Shown: positions 36,394-47,100, counted from the stretch's first letter. The stretch: DNA of 64,000 nucleotides from Devosia sp. LC5 (GCF_000735585.1 NZ_JNNO01000001.1:1-64000), one strand, 5' to 3'. The notes: generated by a model from the letters alone, not told the origin. A program made the numbers and translations.

Positions 36394-38502
36394 TCAGCCC
36401 GCCCGTATCAGCGGGATCGCCAGGTCTCTCCTGAACAGATAGAGCGCGGTTCGTGCCGCATCGCCTTCCGGCCCGGTTAGGCCGGGATTGCGGGCCAATA
36501 GCGCCTTGGCGTCGTCATGGGCATAATCGATGAGATGGCGGTGAACATCCGCTACCGCGAGGCGGTAGCCGGGCATGCCGGATTGTCTCGTGCCGAGCAC
36601 ATCGCCCTGGCCGCGCAGTTCCAGGTCGCGTTCGGCGATTTCGAAGCCGTCTTCGGTGGATTTGATCGTGTCGAGGCGTGCCTTGGCGGTTTCGCTGAGC
36701 GGGTCCTTGTAGAGCAGGAGGCATGCCGAGCGCACCGAACCGCGCCCGACGCGACCGCGGAGCTGGTGGAGCTGCGCCAGACCGAAGCGCTCGGCATGTT
36801 CGATGATCATGATCGAGGCGTTGGGGACGTCGACTCCCACTTCGATCACCGTGGTGGCTACCAAGAGCTTCAATTCATTGGCCGAAAAGCGCTGCATAAC
36901 CTCCTGCTTGGCGGCGGCGCTCATGCGGCCATGCACCAGCGCGACCTGATCGCCAAACACTTTCTGCAACTCGGCAAAGCGGTCCTCGGCGGAGACGACG
37001 TCGAGATGCTCGCTTTCCTCGACCAGCGGGCACACCCAGAAGGCCTGCGCGCCCTCGGCGAGGCGTGCCTGGAGACGGGCAATGACGCGGCCATAGTCGC
37101 CAATGGACAGCACGGCGGTGTCGATAGGCTGGCGTCCTCGCGGCTTTTCCCGCAGCACGCTGACGGCCATGTCGCCGAAATGGGTGAGTACGAGCGTGCG
37201 CGGAATGGGCGTGGCGGTCATCACTAGCAAGTCGGTATGGCGGCCCTTGTCGGAGAGCGCGAGGCGTTGATGCACGCCGAACCGGTGCTGTTCATCGACG
37301 ACAGTCAGACCCAGATTGTGGAATTCGACGCCGCTTTGAAACAGGGCATGCGTGCCCACCACAATGGTGGTTTCGCCGCTGGCGATGCGCCCGAGAATGG
37401 CGCGGCGCTCGCCGGCCGGCATCTTGCCGGTCAAGAGTTCGCAGCCAAGCCCCGCCATATCGCAGAGCGGCTTGAGCGTCTTGAAATGCTGGGTGGCGAG
37501 GATTTCGGTGGGCGCCATCAGTGTCGATTGCGCGCCGCCCTCGGCCACCGCCGCCATGGCCATCAGAGCCACGACGGTTTTGCCAGAACCGACATCGCCC
37601 TGCAGCAGCCGCGACATGCGATCGGGCGAAGCAAGGTCGGCGCGGATTTCGCTTACCGCCTGTTGCTGCCCCTCGGTCAAGGAGAAGGGCAGGGCATGGG
37701 CGACCCGCTCGGTGATTTCGCCAGTGAAGACGCGCGCAATGCCGCGCGCGGCGGTCATAGTCGAGCGGATGAGTTGCAGCGTGAGCTGGCCGGCAAAATA
37801 TTCGTCATAGGCCAGCCGCATGCGGGCTGGGCTCCAAAGCTCGGCCTCGGCAGGTTGTTCGGGCAAATGTACCGAGCGCATAGCCTCGATAAAGCTCGGC
37901 CATTTGTTCTTTGCCAGGGTTTCCGGGTCGATCCATTCCGGCAGTTGGGGTACGCTATCCACGACCTGCCGCACCAGTTTGGCTAGCGCCTTGGAACTCA
38001 GCCCTTGGGTCAGCGGATAGACCGGTTCAACCAGCGGGAGCGTCGCAAACTTGTCCGGTTCCACCACGTAATCAGGGTGGGTGATCTGCTTTTCACCGTT
38101 GAAGAAGCCGATCTGCCCGGAGACGAACCTCTCTTCGCCAATGGGCAGCGCCTTTTCCACCCAGCCGCCCTGGGCGCGGAAGAATACGAGCTGGATATCG
38201 CCGGTATCGTCATGGGCGAACACCCGATGGGGCACATGCGGCTTGCCGCGCGGCGGGGGCTGGTGGCGATCGACATGCAGGCGCAGCGTCACGATCTGGT
38301 TGAGATAGGCCTCGGCAATGCCGACCTGCCGGCGGCGATCCACCACGCCGCTGGGCATATGCATCAAGATGTCCAGCGCAATGGCTTCCTGCCCCTCGGG
38401 CGCCCCGAAAAACCGTGTCAGCAGCGCAGCCAATTTGTCGCCAACACCCTTGATGGCGTGCAGCGAGCGGAACAGCGGCGATAGGCTTTCAGGGCGGGAC
38501 AC
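36394..38502 (-). CDS. recG: RecG, ATP-dependent branched-DNA helicase
   Basis: RecG rewinds stalled forks and branch-migrates Holliday junctions. It has 702 aa, starting at GTG 38502. The N-terminal wedge/OB domain precedes the helicase core: motif I GDVGSGKTVVALMA, motif II VVDEQHRFG, motif [12 protein letters not shown], and motif VI QLRGRVGRG. VIEVGVDVPNASIMII and GQGDVLGTRQSG are also RecG signatures. It is divergent from sdhE-mfd, so two fork/transcription-related helicases lie back to back, as in many alphaproteobacteria. Confidence 0.96.
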   Translation of the reverse strand: MSRPESLSPLFRSLHAIKGVGDKLAALLTRFFGAPEGQEAIALDILMHMPSGVVDRRRQVGIAEAYLNQIVTLRLHVDRHQPPPRGKPHVPHRVFAHDDTGDIQLVFFRAQGGWVEKALPIGEERFVSGQIGFFNGEKQITHPDYVVEPDKFATLPLVEPVYPLTQGLSSKALAKLVRQVVDSVPQLPEWIDPETLAKNKWPSFIEAMRSVHLPEQPAEAELWSPARMRLAYDEYFAGQLTLQLIRSTMTAARGIARVFTGEITERVAHALPFSLTEGQQQAVSEIRADLASPDRMSRLLQGDVGSGKTVVALMAMAAVAEGGAQSTLMAPTEILATQHFKTLKPLCDMAGLGCELLTGKMPAGERRAILGRIASGETTIVVGTHALFQSGVEFHNLGLTVVDEQHRFGVHQRLALSDKGRHTDLLVMTATPIPRTLVLTHFGDMAVSVLREKPRGRQPIDTAVLSIGDYGRVIARLQARLAEGAQAFWVCPLVEESEHLDVVSAEDRFAELQKVFGDQVALVHGRMSAAAKQEVMQRFSANELKLLVATTVIEVGVDVPNASIMIIEHAERFGLAQLHQLRGRVGRGSVRSACLLLYKDPLSETAKARLDTIKSTEDGFEIAERDLELRGQGDVLGTRQSGMPGYRLAVADVHRHLIDYAHDDAKALLARNPGLTGPEGDAARTALYLFRRDLAIPLIRAG

Positions 38503-38632
38503 GATTCGATGAGCCTCTTTGGACCCTGAAACTAGCGTTCGGCGGCAGGCCCGTCACCCCACCGGCATTGATGGCTGACAAGCTGGCTCATTCCGCGTAA
38601 ACAGAGGGGAACAAATCGGGAAGTTTGGAATC

Positions 38633-38923
38633 ATGGCGCAGCAAAACGCAGCCGGTGAAGACATTGCTATGCGCCGCAAGAAAATCCGCTATCGGGCATG
38701 GCACCGCGGCACGCGGGAAATGGACCTCGTGCTGGGGCCATTTGCCGACGAGCATACCGAGAGCATGGAGGAGGCCGAGCTGGATCGGCTTGAGACGCTG
38801 ATGGCGGAAGAAGATCCTCATCTGCTCAAATGGGTCATGGGGCAGGAAGTGCCGCCGGAAAGTGTTGATGTCGCGTTGCTCGATCGGGTGATCGCAGAGC
38901 ACAAGGCGCGCGTGTCCAAATGA
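38633..38923 (+). CDS. sdhE: SdhE-type succinate dehydrogenase assembly factor
   Basis: SdhE promotes covalent attachment of FAD to succinate dehydrogenase. The 96-aa protein has the family motif [15 protein letters not shown] (RGxxE), followed by the helical part [22 protein letters not shown]. The length fits. The first twelve residues are poorly conserved, so a start at the in-frame ATG at 38669 ([11 protein letters not shown]) is possible. The stop codon overlaps the mfd start in ATGA, indicating coupling; this gene pair is common in the class. Confidence 0.9.
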   Translation: MAQQNAAGEDIAMRRKKIRYRAWHRGTREMDLVLGPFADEHTESMEEAELDRLETLMAEEDPHLLKWVMGQEVPPESVDVALLDRVIAEHKARVSK

Positions 38924-41900
38924 ATGAAGTCGTGCCGCTGCGGCCTACGCGTACCATTTCCAATGTGCCCGATGGCATGCAGCCCATGGTGCTGTCGCGC
39001 CTGGTGGAACAGCGGCTGAGCGCTGCGCCGGACGATGCGGCGAGCATTGTCTTTGTGGCGCGCGACGGGCGGCGGCTGCAACGGATGGCCGATATCATCA
39101 CCGCCATGCTGCCCGGCCACACCATCCTGACGCTGCCGGCCTGGGATTGCCTGCCCTATGATCGGGTGTCGCCCAACAATGTCACCATTGCCGCGCGGAT
39201 GAATACGCTGGCGGCGCTGACTTCGGGCGCGGCCAAGGGCGCTATCGTGCTGACGGCCGTCAATGCGCTGATCCAGAAGGTGCCGCCGCGCGATGTGGTG
39301 GAAACCATGTCGTTTTCGGCCGTCTCCGGGCGCATCGTCGAGAGCGAGAAGCTGATTGGCTGGGCAGCCAGGAATGGCTATCTGCGTGTGCCGACCGTGC
39401 GGGAATCGGGCGAATATGCGGTGCGCGGCGGGCTGGTCGATCTGTTCCCGGCCAGCGCCGAAGCGCCGCTGCGTTTTGATTTCTTCGGTAGCCAGCTCGA
39501 ATCGATCCGCAGCTTCGATCCCGATAGCCAGCGCACGACGGGCACGCTCAAGCGTGTTGATCTGACCCCGATGAGCGAAGTCGTACTCAACGAGGAAACC
39601 ATCCGCCGCTTCCGCCAGAATTATACGGCGAGCTTTGGCGGCAACACGGTCGATGACACGCTCTATGCCTCGGTCAGCGGCGGTTCGCGTTATTCGGGCA
39701 CCGAGCACTGGCTGCCTTTCTTCTACGACCATCTCGATACGCTGGCCGACTATGTTGGCGATGCGCCCTTCGTGTTCGACGAGCAGGCGGCCGAGGCCTA
39801 TGCCGACCGCGTGACGCAGGTGCGCGATTATTACGAGGCCCGCGAGGCCGCGCGGATCTTGCCGGTGGTTGCCGGGGCAGGGGCGCCCTATAAGCCGGTA
39901 AAGCCTGAGCTGCTGTATGCTGTCGATCAGCATCCCTATGCGCTGGCTGGCGCCTCGGTGGTCCAGTTCAGCCAATTCCTCGCGCCCGGCGCCAAAGCCA
40001 GTGACGACGCGGGTGGCCGTATCGCGCCCAGCTTTGCCGCAGAGCGGCAGGCGACCGACACCAATCTGTTCCAGGCGGTGGTCGACCGGTTGCTGGCCGA
40101 GCGCCGCAACGGCCGCCGGGCCGTCGTCGCCTGCTGGAGTACGGGCACGCGCGACCGCATGGTGCAGGTACTCAAGGACCATGGCCTGACCAATGCGCGG
40201 CTGGCGGAAAACTGGCGCGATGCCGAGACGACGAGCGCCGCGACGACCTCGCTGGTCGTGCTGCCGCTCGAAACCGGCTTTGAAACCAAGGACATGCTGC
40301 TGCTCTCCGAGCAGGACATTCTGGGCGAGCGCATCCTGCGGCCGCAGCGCAAGAAGAAGGCCAGCGACGCGCTGACCGAGGCGGCAAGCCTTGCTGCGGG
40401 TGATTTGGTGGTTCACGTCGATCATGGTATCGGCCGTTTCCTCGGCCTCAAGGTGATCGAGGCGGGCGGGGCGCCGCATGAATGCGTCGAGCTCGAATAT
40501 GGCGGCGATACCAAGCTCTATCTGCCGGTCGAAAATATCGAGCTGCTGACCCGCTATGGGTCCGACGATGCCAATGCGACGCTCGACAAGCTGGGCGGCG
40601 TGGCCTGGCAGGCCAAGAAGGGCCGGCTCAAGAAGCGCATCCGCGAAATGGCGGAACAGCTCATCAAGATCGCTGCCGCGCGCCTGCTTACGCGGGCCGA
40701 TGTGGTCGAGATCAGCCCGGGCGCCTATGACGAATTCGCCGCCCGCTTCCCCTATGAGGAAACCGAAGACCAGATGGCCGCCATCGAGGCGGTGTTCGAT
40801 GACGTCACTTCGGGCCGCGTGATGGACCGGCTGGTCTGCGGCGACGTGGGCTTCGGCAAGACAGAAGTGGCGCTGCGCGCGGCCTTTGCTGTGGCGCTCT
40901 CGGGCAAGCAGGTGGCCGTTGTCGTACCGACGACGTTGCTGGCGCGCCAGCATTTCAAGACGTTTTCGGAGCGCTTTGCTGGCCTGCCGGTGCGGGTGCG
41001 TCACGCCTCGCGCATGGTGAGCGCCGCCGAGCTCAAGGCCACCAAGGAAGGCTTGTCCGATGGGCAGGTCGATATCGTGGTGGGCACCCATGCCTTGCTC
41101 AGCAAGACCATCAAATTCAAGGATCTGGGCCTGCTGATTATCGACGAAGAGCAGCATTTCGGCGTGGGTCACAAGGAGCGCCTCAAGGAACTCAAGGCCA
41201 ATGTTCACGTGCTGACGCTGACGGCCACGCCAATTCCGCGCACGCTGCAACTGGCGCTGACCGGGGTGCGGGACCTGTCGCTGCTGGCGACCCCGCCAGT
41301 CGACCGGCTGGCCATCCGCACCTTCATCTCGCCCTTCGACGCGCTCTCGATCCGCGAAGCGCTACTGCGCGAGAAATATCGTGGCGGGCAGAGCTTCTAT
41401 GTCGTGCCGCGCATCAAGGACCAGCACGAGATCGCGGACTTCCTCAAGGCGCAGGTGCCTGAAGTCAGCTTTGTGATCGCCAATGGGCAGATGCCGCCAG
41501 GCGAGCTCGACGACATCATGAATGCCTTCTACGACAACAAGTTCGACGTGTTGGTCGCCACCACTATCGTCGAGTCGGGGCTCGATATTCCCAATGCCAA
41601 TACGCTGATCGTGCATCGCGCCGATCATTTCGGGCTGGCGCAGCTGTATCAGATCCGTGGCCGAATCGGCCGGGCCAAGGCGCGCGCCTATGCGCTGTTC
41701 ACCGTGCCCTCTGACAAGAAATTGACCGATACGGCCGAACGGCGGCTGGGCGTGCTGCAATCATTGGAAAGCCTGGGTGCCGGGTTCCAACTGGCCAGCC
41801 ACGACCTGGACATTCGCGGGGCAGGGAACCTCTTGGGGGACGAGCAATCGGGCCATATCCGCGAGGTTGGCTATGAGCTGTATCAGGCCATGCTGGAAGA

Positions 41901-42408
41901 GGCGGTCGCCAATCTCAAGAATGGCGACGAGGACTACGAGGACAAGAACGAGTGGAGCCCGCAGATTTCTCTGGGCATGCCCGTGATGATTCCCGAACAT
42001 TATGTGCCCGACCTGCAATTGCGCATGCAGCTCTACCGGCGCCTGGGCGATCTGACCGATATTCGCGATATCGACGCGGCTGGCGCCGAATTGATCGACC
42101 GTTTCGGCCCATTGCCGGAAGAGGTCGAGGCGCTGCTCAAGGTGATCCTGGTCAAGGCTTTGTGCCGCCAGGCCAATGTCGAAAAGGTCGATGCCGGCCC
42201 CAAGGGCGCGGTTATCACCCTGCGTAACAACGAATTTCCCAATCCTGCGGCGCTGGTCCGGCTGGTTTCCGACCCGGCCAATCAGGTCCGTATCAAGCCC
42301 GATCAGAAGCTGGTATTCGCCCGCAACTGGCCTACGCCCGACGCGCGCCTCAAGGGCGCCGCGGCAATCCTGTCGCGCATGGCGAAACTGGCCGAAAATG
42401 CGGCCTGA
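38920..42408 (+). CDS. mfd: Mfd, transcription-repair coupling factor
   Basis: Mfd removes RNA polymerase stalled at lesions and recruits UvrA. It has 1162 aa and overlaps sdhE by four bases. The UvrB-like N-terminal module is at about 1-380. The RNA-polymerase interaction domain, with [15 protein letters not shown] and [14 protein letters not shown], is at about 485-560. The translocase core has motif [15 protein letters not shown], motif [26 protein letters not shown] and [15 protein letters not shown]. The C-terminal TRCF domain begins near [15 protein letters not shown]. uvrA is also in the window, with an SOS box; I see none in front of this gene. Confidence 0.96.
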   Translation: MNEVVPLRPTRTISNVPDGMQPMVLSRLVEQRLSAAPDDAASIVFVARDGRRLQRMADIITAMLPGHTILTLPAWDCLPYDRVSPNNVTIAARMNTLAALTSGAAKGAIVLTAVNALIQKVPPRDVVETMSFSAVSGRIVESEKLIGWAARNGYLRVPTVRESGEYAVRGGLVDLFPASAEAPLRFDFFGSQLESIRSFDPDSQRTTGTLKRVDLTPMSEVVLNEETIRRFRQNYTASFGGNTVDDTLYASVSGGSRYSGTEHWLPFFYDHLDTLADYVGDAPFVFDEQAAEAYADRVTQVRDYYEAREAARILPVVAGAGAPYKPVKPELLYAVDQHPYALAGASVVQFSQFLAPGAKASDDAGGRIAPSFAAERQATDTNLFQAVVDRLLAERRNGRRAVVACWSTGTRDRMVQVLKDHGLTNARLAENWRDAETTSAATTSLVVLPLETGFETKDMLLLSEQDILGERILRPQRKKKASDALTEAASLAAGDLVVHVDHGIGRFLGLKVIEAGGAPHECVELEYGGDTKLYLPVENIELLTRYGSDDANATLDKLGGVAWQAKKGRLKKRIREMAEQLIKIAAARLLTRADVVEISPGAYDEFAARFPYEETEDQMAAIEAVFDDVTSGRVMDRLVCGDVGFGKTEVALRAAFAVALSGKQVAVVVPTTLLARQHFKTFSERFAGLPVRVRHASRMVSAAELKATKEGLSDGQVDIVVGTHALLSKTIKFKDLGLLIIDEEQHFGVGHKERLKELKANVHVLTLTATPIPRTLQLALTGVRDLSLLATPPVDRLAIRTFISPFDALSIREALLREKYRGGQSFYVVPRIKDQHEIADFLKAQVPEVSFVIANGQMPPGELDDIMNAFYDNKFDVLVATTIVESGLDIPNANTLIVHRADHFGLAQLYQIRGRIGRAKARAYALFTVPSDKKLTDTAERRLGVLQSLESLGAGFQLASHDLDIRGAGNLLGDEQSGHIREVGYELYQAMLEEAVANLKNGDEDYEDKNEWSPQISLGMPVMIPEHYVPDLQLRMQLYRRLGDLTDIRDIDAAGAELIDRFGPLPEEVEALLKVILVKALCRQANVEKVDAGPKGAVITLRNNEFPNPAALVRLVSDPANQVRIKPDQKLVFARNWPTPDARLKGAAAILSRMAKLAENAA

Positions 42409-42553
42409 TCAAGTCCTTGTTATGAGGGGTGGCCATAATGCTTTGGCAATGACAATCGGTCATGTTATTGCCCGATTTCAGCACTTGAAGGGCAGTTCTA
42501 TTTTCATGGTGACAGAACGTCGCCGGGACCGCCAAGGAAGCCAAGGATATTCT

Positions 42554-43288
42554 ATGAAGTTCAGGAAACCCCTCGTCGCCGGTTTTGCGGCGGCCGCGCT
42601 GATGCTGTCCCCGTTGTCGGCTTTCGCCCAGGAAACCACGCCGCCGGCTGCTCCTGCCGCTGAGGCACCCGCCGCTCCGGCCGATGGTGCTGCCGCTCCC
42701 GCTGCCACGCCTGCCGGCGTGACGAGCCAGAACTGGCTCAAGGTTTGCGATCCGCTGCCCGATGGGCAGAAGGCCTGCATCATGCGCCAGGTCGTGCTGG
42801 CCAATGGCCAGTTCCTCGGCTCGTTCCTGCTGCGCGACGATCCGGGCCAGGAAAGCCGGCTTCTTGCGGTCGCAGCTGTCCCCCTCGGCGTGTTGCTGCC
42901 GTTCGGCCTGACCTGGCAGATCGATGGCGCCAAGCCGATCCGCGTGCCCTATATGCTGTGCGACCCCACCTCGTGCGCCACCCAGCTGGTGATCAACGAA
43001 CAGTATGTGAACTCGCTCAAGAAGGGCGGCACGCTCAAGCTGACCGCCAAGAACCGCCAGAACGAAGATCTCACCATCGAGATCAACCTGGCTGGTTTCA
43101 CCGCCACCTATGATGGCGACGCTGCGCTGACCTTCGACCAGTTCCGCCAGGAAACCAGTGGCTCCAATGCTCTCGAGCAGGTGCTGCAGGATCGCGCCGA
43201 AGAACTGCGCAAGCAGCTCAATGGCGAGACGCCGCCGGCTGAAGGGGCAACCCCACCGGCAGAAGGCGCAGCGCCGGCTACGCCGTAA
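42554..43288 (+). CDS. IalB-family exported protein
   Basis: A periplasmic protein of the invasion-associated locus B family, widespread in Hyphomicrobiales; its molecular role is not settled. The start is ATG 42554 (MKFRKPLVAG), with AAGGA six bases upstream; a much longer frame that runs through the end of mfd is rejected. It has 244 aa. A signal peptide ends LSAFAQE, followed by an Ala/Pro-rich linker. The IalB domain starts SQNWLKVCDPLPDGQKACIM and contains paired Cys (VCDP/ACIM and LCDPTSCATQ). A Pro/Glu-rich tail (TPPAEGATPPAEGAAPATP) ends the protein. A strong hairpin follows. Confidence 0.88.
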   Translation: MKFRKPLVAGFAAAALMLSPLSAFAQETTPPAAPAAEAPAAPADGAAAPAATPAGVTSQNWLKVCDPLPDGQKACIMRQVVLANGQFLGSFLLRDDPGQESRLLAVAAVPLGVLLPFGLTWQIDGAKPIRVPYMLCDPTSCATQLVINEQYVNSLKKGGTLKLTAKNRQNEDLTIEINLAGFTATYDGDAALTFDQFRQETSGSNALEQVLQDRAEELRKQLNGETPPAEGATPPAEGAAPATP

Positions 43289-43313
43289 GCGCAAGCTCAA
43301 GAATAGAGATTTG

Positions 43314-43345
43314 AAGGGCGCGGGAAACCGCGCCCTTGGCTTTTT
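43314..43345 (+). terminator. Rho-independent terminator after the ialB-type gene
   Basis: AAGGGCGCGG-GAAA-CCGCGCCCTT forms a 10-bp stem, followed by GGCTTTTT. The convergent UbiH gene ends at its edge, so the hairpin may serve both directions. Confidence 0.8.
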
Positions 43346-44508
43346 CAGCGATTGCCCATGCCGATGGTGAACGCCTGCTTGCGCAGGGCCGGCAACAGAC
43401 GCAACGCCCATAGCCCGCCCGCCCGCAGCCCCTGAGCGGGCAACATATCGGCCAGCAGCGAGCGGAATAGCGCATCGACCATGGTGCCGGTGCGGGCCAG
43501 ATCGCCAGCGCGCAGGCTGGCATAGCTTTCGCTGACCTTGTCAGCCCAATCCGGCAGTGCCCGGTCCACGCCCTGCAAGGAATCGGCCAGATCGGCCACA
43601 TCGCGCAGGCCCAGATTGAGGCCCTGGGCGCCGATAGGCGGGAAGGCGTGGGCCGCTTCCCCCACCAGGACCACGCCTTGTTTGCCGGGCTTGCTGACGC
43701 CGAGCGTGCTGAGCGGGAAGATATGGGTTGGCGTGACCAATTGGATGGCGCCGAACAGCCGCTGCGATTTCCCGGCAAAGAGCTTTGCCAGCGCCTCCGG
43801 TCCACCATTGCGGGCGGCTTCCAGGGCCGACCGCTCGTCGATCCAGACCAGATTGGCCCGCTTGTCGCCGGCCGGCACCAGGGTGAAGGGACCATTGGGA
43901 TAGTGAAATTCGATGGATGTGCCGCCGATGGGACGGCCAAGATCGAGATCGCAGACCAGCGCCGCCTGCTCGAACTGATGTTCGTGGATCGGAAAACCGG
44001 CGGCAGTGCGAATGAGGGATGACTTGCCATCGGCGCCGATGATCAAGGAGGCAGAAAGCGTGCTGCCATCGGCCAGCGTCAGCGTTCCGCCGGTATCGTC
44101 CGCGGCAAAGGCGGTGGCGCCCATATTGCGGATTTCGAGCCCGGCGAGGGTCGCAGCCACGCTGTGGAAACGCTCCACCAGGCGGGCATTGGCGAAGTTC
44201 CAGCCGAAGGCCGTGAGCCCGGCTTCCTGGGCATCGAATAGCGTTTCGGGCGCGCGAATGAGACGGTCAGTGGCGTCGATGATGCGGATTTGCGTCAGGG
44301 GATGGCCGATATCGACGGGATCATCGATCAGCCCAGTGGCAATCAGATAATCCACGCTGGGCATCATCAGTGCCGATGTTCGCCGATCCGGTGGTCCGGC
44401 AGGAGCCAGATGGATGGTCTTCAGCCCGGCCTTGGCCACGGCAATCGCTGCGGCGACGCCAGCGAGGCCGCCGCCAACGATAATGGCATCGGCGTCGTGC
44501 GCACTCAT
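43345..44508 (-). CDS. UbiH/COQ6-family FAD-dependent monooxygenase
   Basis: An aromatic-ring hydroxylase of the ubiquinone-biosynthesis family (UbiH/UbiF/UbiI/UbiL). Start ATG 44508 (MSAHDADAIIVGGGLAG), 387 aa; a 91-codon upstream extension is not used. The N-terminal FAD motif IIVGGGLAGVAAAIAVAKAG is followed by the DG motif IIGADGKSS. The second FAD site reads VVLVGEAAHAFPPIGAQGLN. Which ring position it hydroxylates cannot be told from sequence. The Shine-Dalgarno is weak. It is divergent from terC. Confidence 0.88.
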   Translation of the reverse strand: MSAHDADAIIVGGGLAGVAAAIAVAKAGLKTIHLAPAGPPDRRTSALMMPSVDYLIATGLIDDPVDIGHPLTQIRIIDATDRLIRAPETLFDAQEAGLTAFGWNFANARLVERFHSVAATLAGLEIRNMGATAFAADDTGGTLTLADGSTLSASLIIGADGKSSLIRTAAGFPIHEHQFEQAALVCDLDLGRPIGGTSIEFHYPNGPFTLVPAGDKRANLVWIDERSALEAARNGGPEALAKLFAGKSQRLFGAIQLVTPTHIFPLSTLGVSKPGKQGVVLVGEAAHAFPPIGAQGLNLGLRDVADLADSLQGVDRALPDWADKVSESYASLRAGDLARTGTMVDALFRSLLADMLPAQGLRAGGLWALRLLPALRKQAFTIGMGNR

Positions 44509-44735
44509 CGGACCGCAACCGCGCATACACTGTCTGTCGCGGTGGGGGTAGAACATTCCATGGCTATGACTCGCAAGGCTGATTGGCCGCAGACTAACAT
44601 CGCGCCCGTCATGCCGACCAGCACGCCGCAATGTGCTTTCTGCCGCAGGTGGACGAAATCTGGGGATGCTGCCTTCCCCTGTGCGGGCACACCGCATAAG
44701 TTTGGTGCCATCAAAGACCCTGAACGGAGCCGGAA

Positions 44736-45626
44736 ATGCTTGAGCTATTGGCCGATCCCAATGTGTGGATCGCCTTTGCAACCCTGACGGTCATGGAGAT
44801 CGTGCTGGGCATCGACAATATCGTATTCATTTCCGTGCTCGTCTCGCGCCTGCCGCGCGAGCAGGCCGAATTCGCCCGCAAGCTAGGCATTGGCCTGGCA
44901 CTGGTGTTCCGCATCATCCTGCTGCTGCTGATCAGCGTGATCGTGCAATTACAGGACCCGGTGGTGACCCTGTTCGGGCTGGCGCTATCCTGGAAGGACC
45001 TGATCCTGATCGCCGGTGGCGCATTCCTGATCTACAAGGCCACCCACGAAATGCACGCGGCTATCGAAGAACCGCATGAAATGGACCTGGCTGAAAAGGC
45101 CAAGGCAGGCCTGCAGGCGATTATCCTGCAGATCGTGGTGATCGATATGGTCTTCTCCATCGATTCCATCATCACCGCCGTCGGCATGGTGCCGCCCGAT
45201 CAGGTCGCAGTGATGATCGCCGCCGTGCTGGTCGCGGTCGCGGTGATGTTTTTTGCATCCGGCCCGATTGCCAAATTCGTGGCCGACCACCCCACTACCA
45301 AGATGCTGGCCCTGGCTTTCCTGCTGTTGATTGGCGTGACGCTGGTGGCCGACGGCTTGGGCTTCCATATTCCCAAGGGTTACATCTATTCGGCCATGGC
45401 CTTCTCGGTGCTGGTCGAGGCGGTCAATATTTTCGCCAAGCAGCGCCGGGTTAACAAGAGCGGACACGCGCCCAAGCCGATCGCACCTTTTACCGGCGCC
45501 ACCGGTGCCGTTGCCGCCCAGGCTGGCGCCGCTGTCGCTAAGCCACGTGCCAAGGCCACGCCGGCCGCCAGGGCGCAAGCGCGTCCGAAATCGGCGCCCC
45601 GCAAGCCCAAGGCACCCAAGCCATGA
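44736..45626 (+). CDS. TerC-family integral membrane protein
   Basis: A polytopic protein of the TerC/YjbE superfamily, linked to manganese export or metal homeostasis in the members studied. It has 296 aa with about seven TM segments in the first 230. The hallmark acidic motifs are present within membrane segments: VMEIVLGIDNIVFISVL and VVIDMVFSIDSIITAVG. The last 60 residues are a soluble Ala/Pro/Lys-rich tail (KPRAKATPAARAQ, APRKPKAPKP). The stop overlaps the start of the quinone reductase gene in ATGA. There is no sign of a yybP-ykoY-type manganese riboswitch upstream that I can recognise. Confidence 0.88.
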   Translation: MLELLADPNVWIAFATLTVMEIVLGIDNIVFISVLVSRLPREQAEFARKLGIGLALVFRIILLLLISVIVQLQDPVVTLFGLALSWKDLILIAGGAFLIYKATHEMHAAIEEPHEMDLAEKAKAGLQAIILQIVVIDMVFSIDSIITAVGMVPPDQVAVMIAAVLVAVAVMFFASGPIAKFVADHPTTKMLALAFLLLIGVTLVADGLGFHIPKGYIYSAMAFSVLVEAVNIFAKQRRVNKSGHAPKPIAPFTGATGAVAAQAGAAVAKPRAKATPAARAQARPKSAPRKPKAPKP

Positions 45627-46594
45627 GCCAGGCAATCGTCGTCCATCAGCACGGTGGCCCCGAAGTCCTGAGCTATGAGGAGTGGCCGCTGGCCGCTCCC
45701 GGACCGGGGCTGGTTGCCGTGCGGCAGACCGCCATCGGGCTCAATTTCATCGATACCTATCAGCGATCGGGCCTCTACCCGCAAAAACTGCCCTTTGTTG
45801 CCGGCAGTGAAGGCGCGGGCGTGGTGACGGCGCTGGGCGAAGGGGTCGCCGAGTTCAAGGTGGGCGACCGCGTCGCCTACCAGGGGCAGATTGGCGCCTA
45901 TGCCACCGAGCGGCTGCTGAATGCCGAACGCATCGTCGCCATTCCCGATGGCGTGGATGACCAGGTCGCCGCTGCCATCATGCTCAAGGGCCTCACCGCC
46001 TATTACCTGCTGTTTCAGACCTGGCCGCTGGCTGCGGGCGAAACTATTCTGTGGCATGCCGCGGCTGGTGGCGTGGGGCAGATCGCTACGCAATGGGCCA
46101 AGTCGCTTGGGGCCAGGGTCATCGGTACGGCGGGCAGCGCTGAAAAGGTGGCGCTGGCGCTCGAAAATGGCTGCGATGCCGTGATCAACTATTCCACCGA
46201 GGACTTTGCCGGGCGGGTCAAGGAACTGACCGGGGGCAGGGGCGTCGACGTCGTCTATGACGGGGTGGGCAAATCCACCTTCGACAAATCGCTCGATTGC
46301 CTGCGCCCGCGCGGATTGATGGTGAGCTTCGGCAATGCCTCGGGCGTGGTCTCGATTCCCGACCTCACCGTATTGTCGCGCAAGGGCTCGCTCTATGTGA
46401 CCCGGCCGACCACGGCTCACTACGTCGCCGAACGCTCCGCGCTCGTTGTTGCGGCCGGTGCCCTGTTCGACGCCGTCGCCAGCGGCAAGATCAAGGTGGC
46501 GGTCAACCAGACCTTTGCGCTTAAAGACGCCGCCGAGGCACATCGTGCCCTCGAAGGGCGGCAGACCACCGGCTCGGTTGTGTTACTGCCCTAG
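45623..46594 (+). CDS. qor: Zinc-free NADPH:quinone oxidoreductase (QOR/zeta-crystallin type)
   Basis: A 323-aa medium-chain reductase that reduces quinones or enones with NADPH. GLNFIDTYQRSGLYP and GSEGAGVVTALGEGV mark the N-terminal domain; the Rossmann motif AAAGGVGQIATQWAK is at about residues 149-163. Cys ligands of the structural and catalytic zinc sites are absent, as in the QOR group. It overlaps terC by four bases, so the two are co-translated. The functional link between a TerC protein and a quinone reductase is unknown. Confidence 0.9.
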   Translation: MSQAIVVHQHGGPEVLSYEEWPLAAPGPGLVAVRQTAIGLNFIDTYQRSGLYPQKLPFVAGSEGAGVVTALGEGVAEFKVGDRVAYQGQIGAYATERLLNAERIVAIPDGVDDQVAAAIMLKGLTAYYLLFQTWPLAAGETILWHAAAGGVGQIATQWAKSLGARVIGTAGSAEKVALALENGCDAVINYSTEDFAGRVKELTGGRGVDVVYDGVGKSTFDKSLDCLRPRGLMVSFGNASGVVSIPDLTVLSRKGSLYVTRPTTAHYVAERSALVVAAGALFDAVASGKIKVAVNQTFALKDAAEAHRALEGRQTTGSVVLLP

Positions 46595-46632
46595 ACAGTT
46601 TTGCGATCAACCGCTAAACGCTGACCTCCAAC

Positions 46633-46722
46633 GGGTAGGTGGCAGAGCGGTTGATTGCTCCGGTCTTGAAAACCGGCGAACGTGAAAGCGTTCCGGGGGT
46701 TCGAATCCCTCCCTACCCGCCA
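46633..46722 (+). tRNA. tRNA-Ser (anticodon UGA)
   Basis: The acceptor GGGTAGG (46633-46639) pairs with CCTACCC (46712-46718), followed by discriminator G and an encoded CCA. The anticodon stem CCGGT/ACCGG encloses CTTGAAA, giving TGA. A long variable arm (CGAACGTGAAAGCGTTCC) marks a class II tRNA. Length 90 including CCA. Confidence 0.95.
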
Positions 46723-46744
46723 AACTCTGCGCAAAGGTCATACA

Positions 46745-46981
46745 GTGAGCCGCAAGGAATTCGATGCATCGCGAATGCGCCGCATGAAGCGGCTCGCAGG
46801 ACGCTATGGCCTGACCATTCTGACGGCGGAAAAGCTCACGGCCAAGCAGGGCAAGGGCGGCCACGCCATCCGGGAAGATGAGAGCTTCAAGGTCATTTAC
46901 GGCCACAGCCCGCTGCCGTTTTCGGCAACGCTGGAAGATATCGAATCTTATCTGGAGAAGCTCGAAGCGGGCGAAGAGTAA
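46745..46981 (+). CDS. Small hypothetical protein
   Basis: A 78-aa protein starting at GTG 46745, with AAAGGT six bases upstream; the longer ATG frame reaches back into the tRNA and is rejected. The N-terminal half is basic (SRKEFDASRMRRMKRLAGRYG) and the C-terminal half acidic (LEDIESYLEKLEAGEE). I do not recognise a family. The composition would suit a small nucleic-acid- or protein-binding factor. Confidence 0.6.
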   Translation: MSRKEFDASRMRRMKRLAGRYGLTILTAEKLTAKQGKGGHAIREDESFKVIYGHSPLPFSATLEDIESYLEKLEAGEE

Positions 46982-47100
46982 GCCCCGCTGCCGTATCTGG
47001 CAATTGCCCACCTTATGGGCACAGGCAGATTTCCATTATTCAATCCGTAAGGGGAATCGCGTCACAATCCCTCCATTGGCTACTTTGGAGGCGCGTTATT

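Noticed and set aside
42176-42553. Long N-terminal extension of the IalB-type protein inside mfd
   Set aside because: It overlaps the end of mfd in another frame, and ATG 42554 has a Shine-Dalgarno and a signal peptide.
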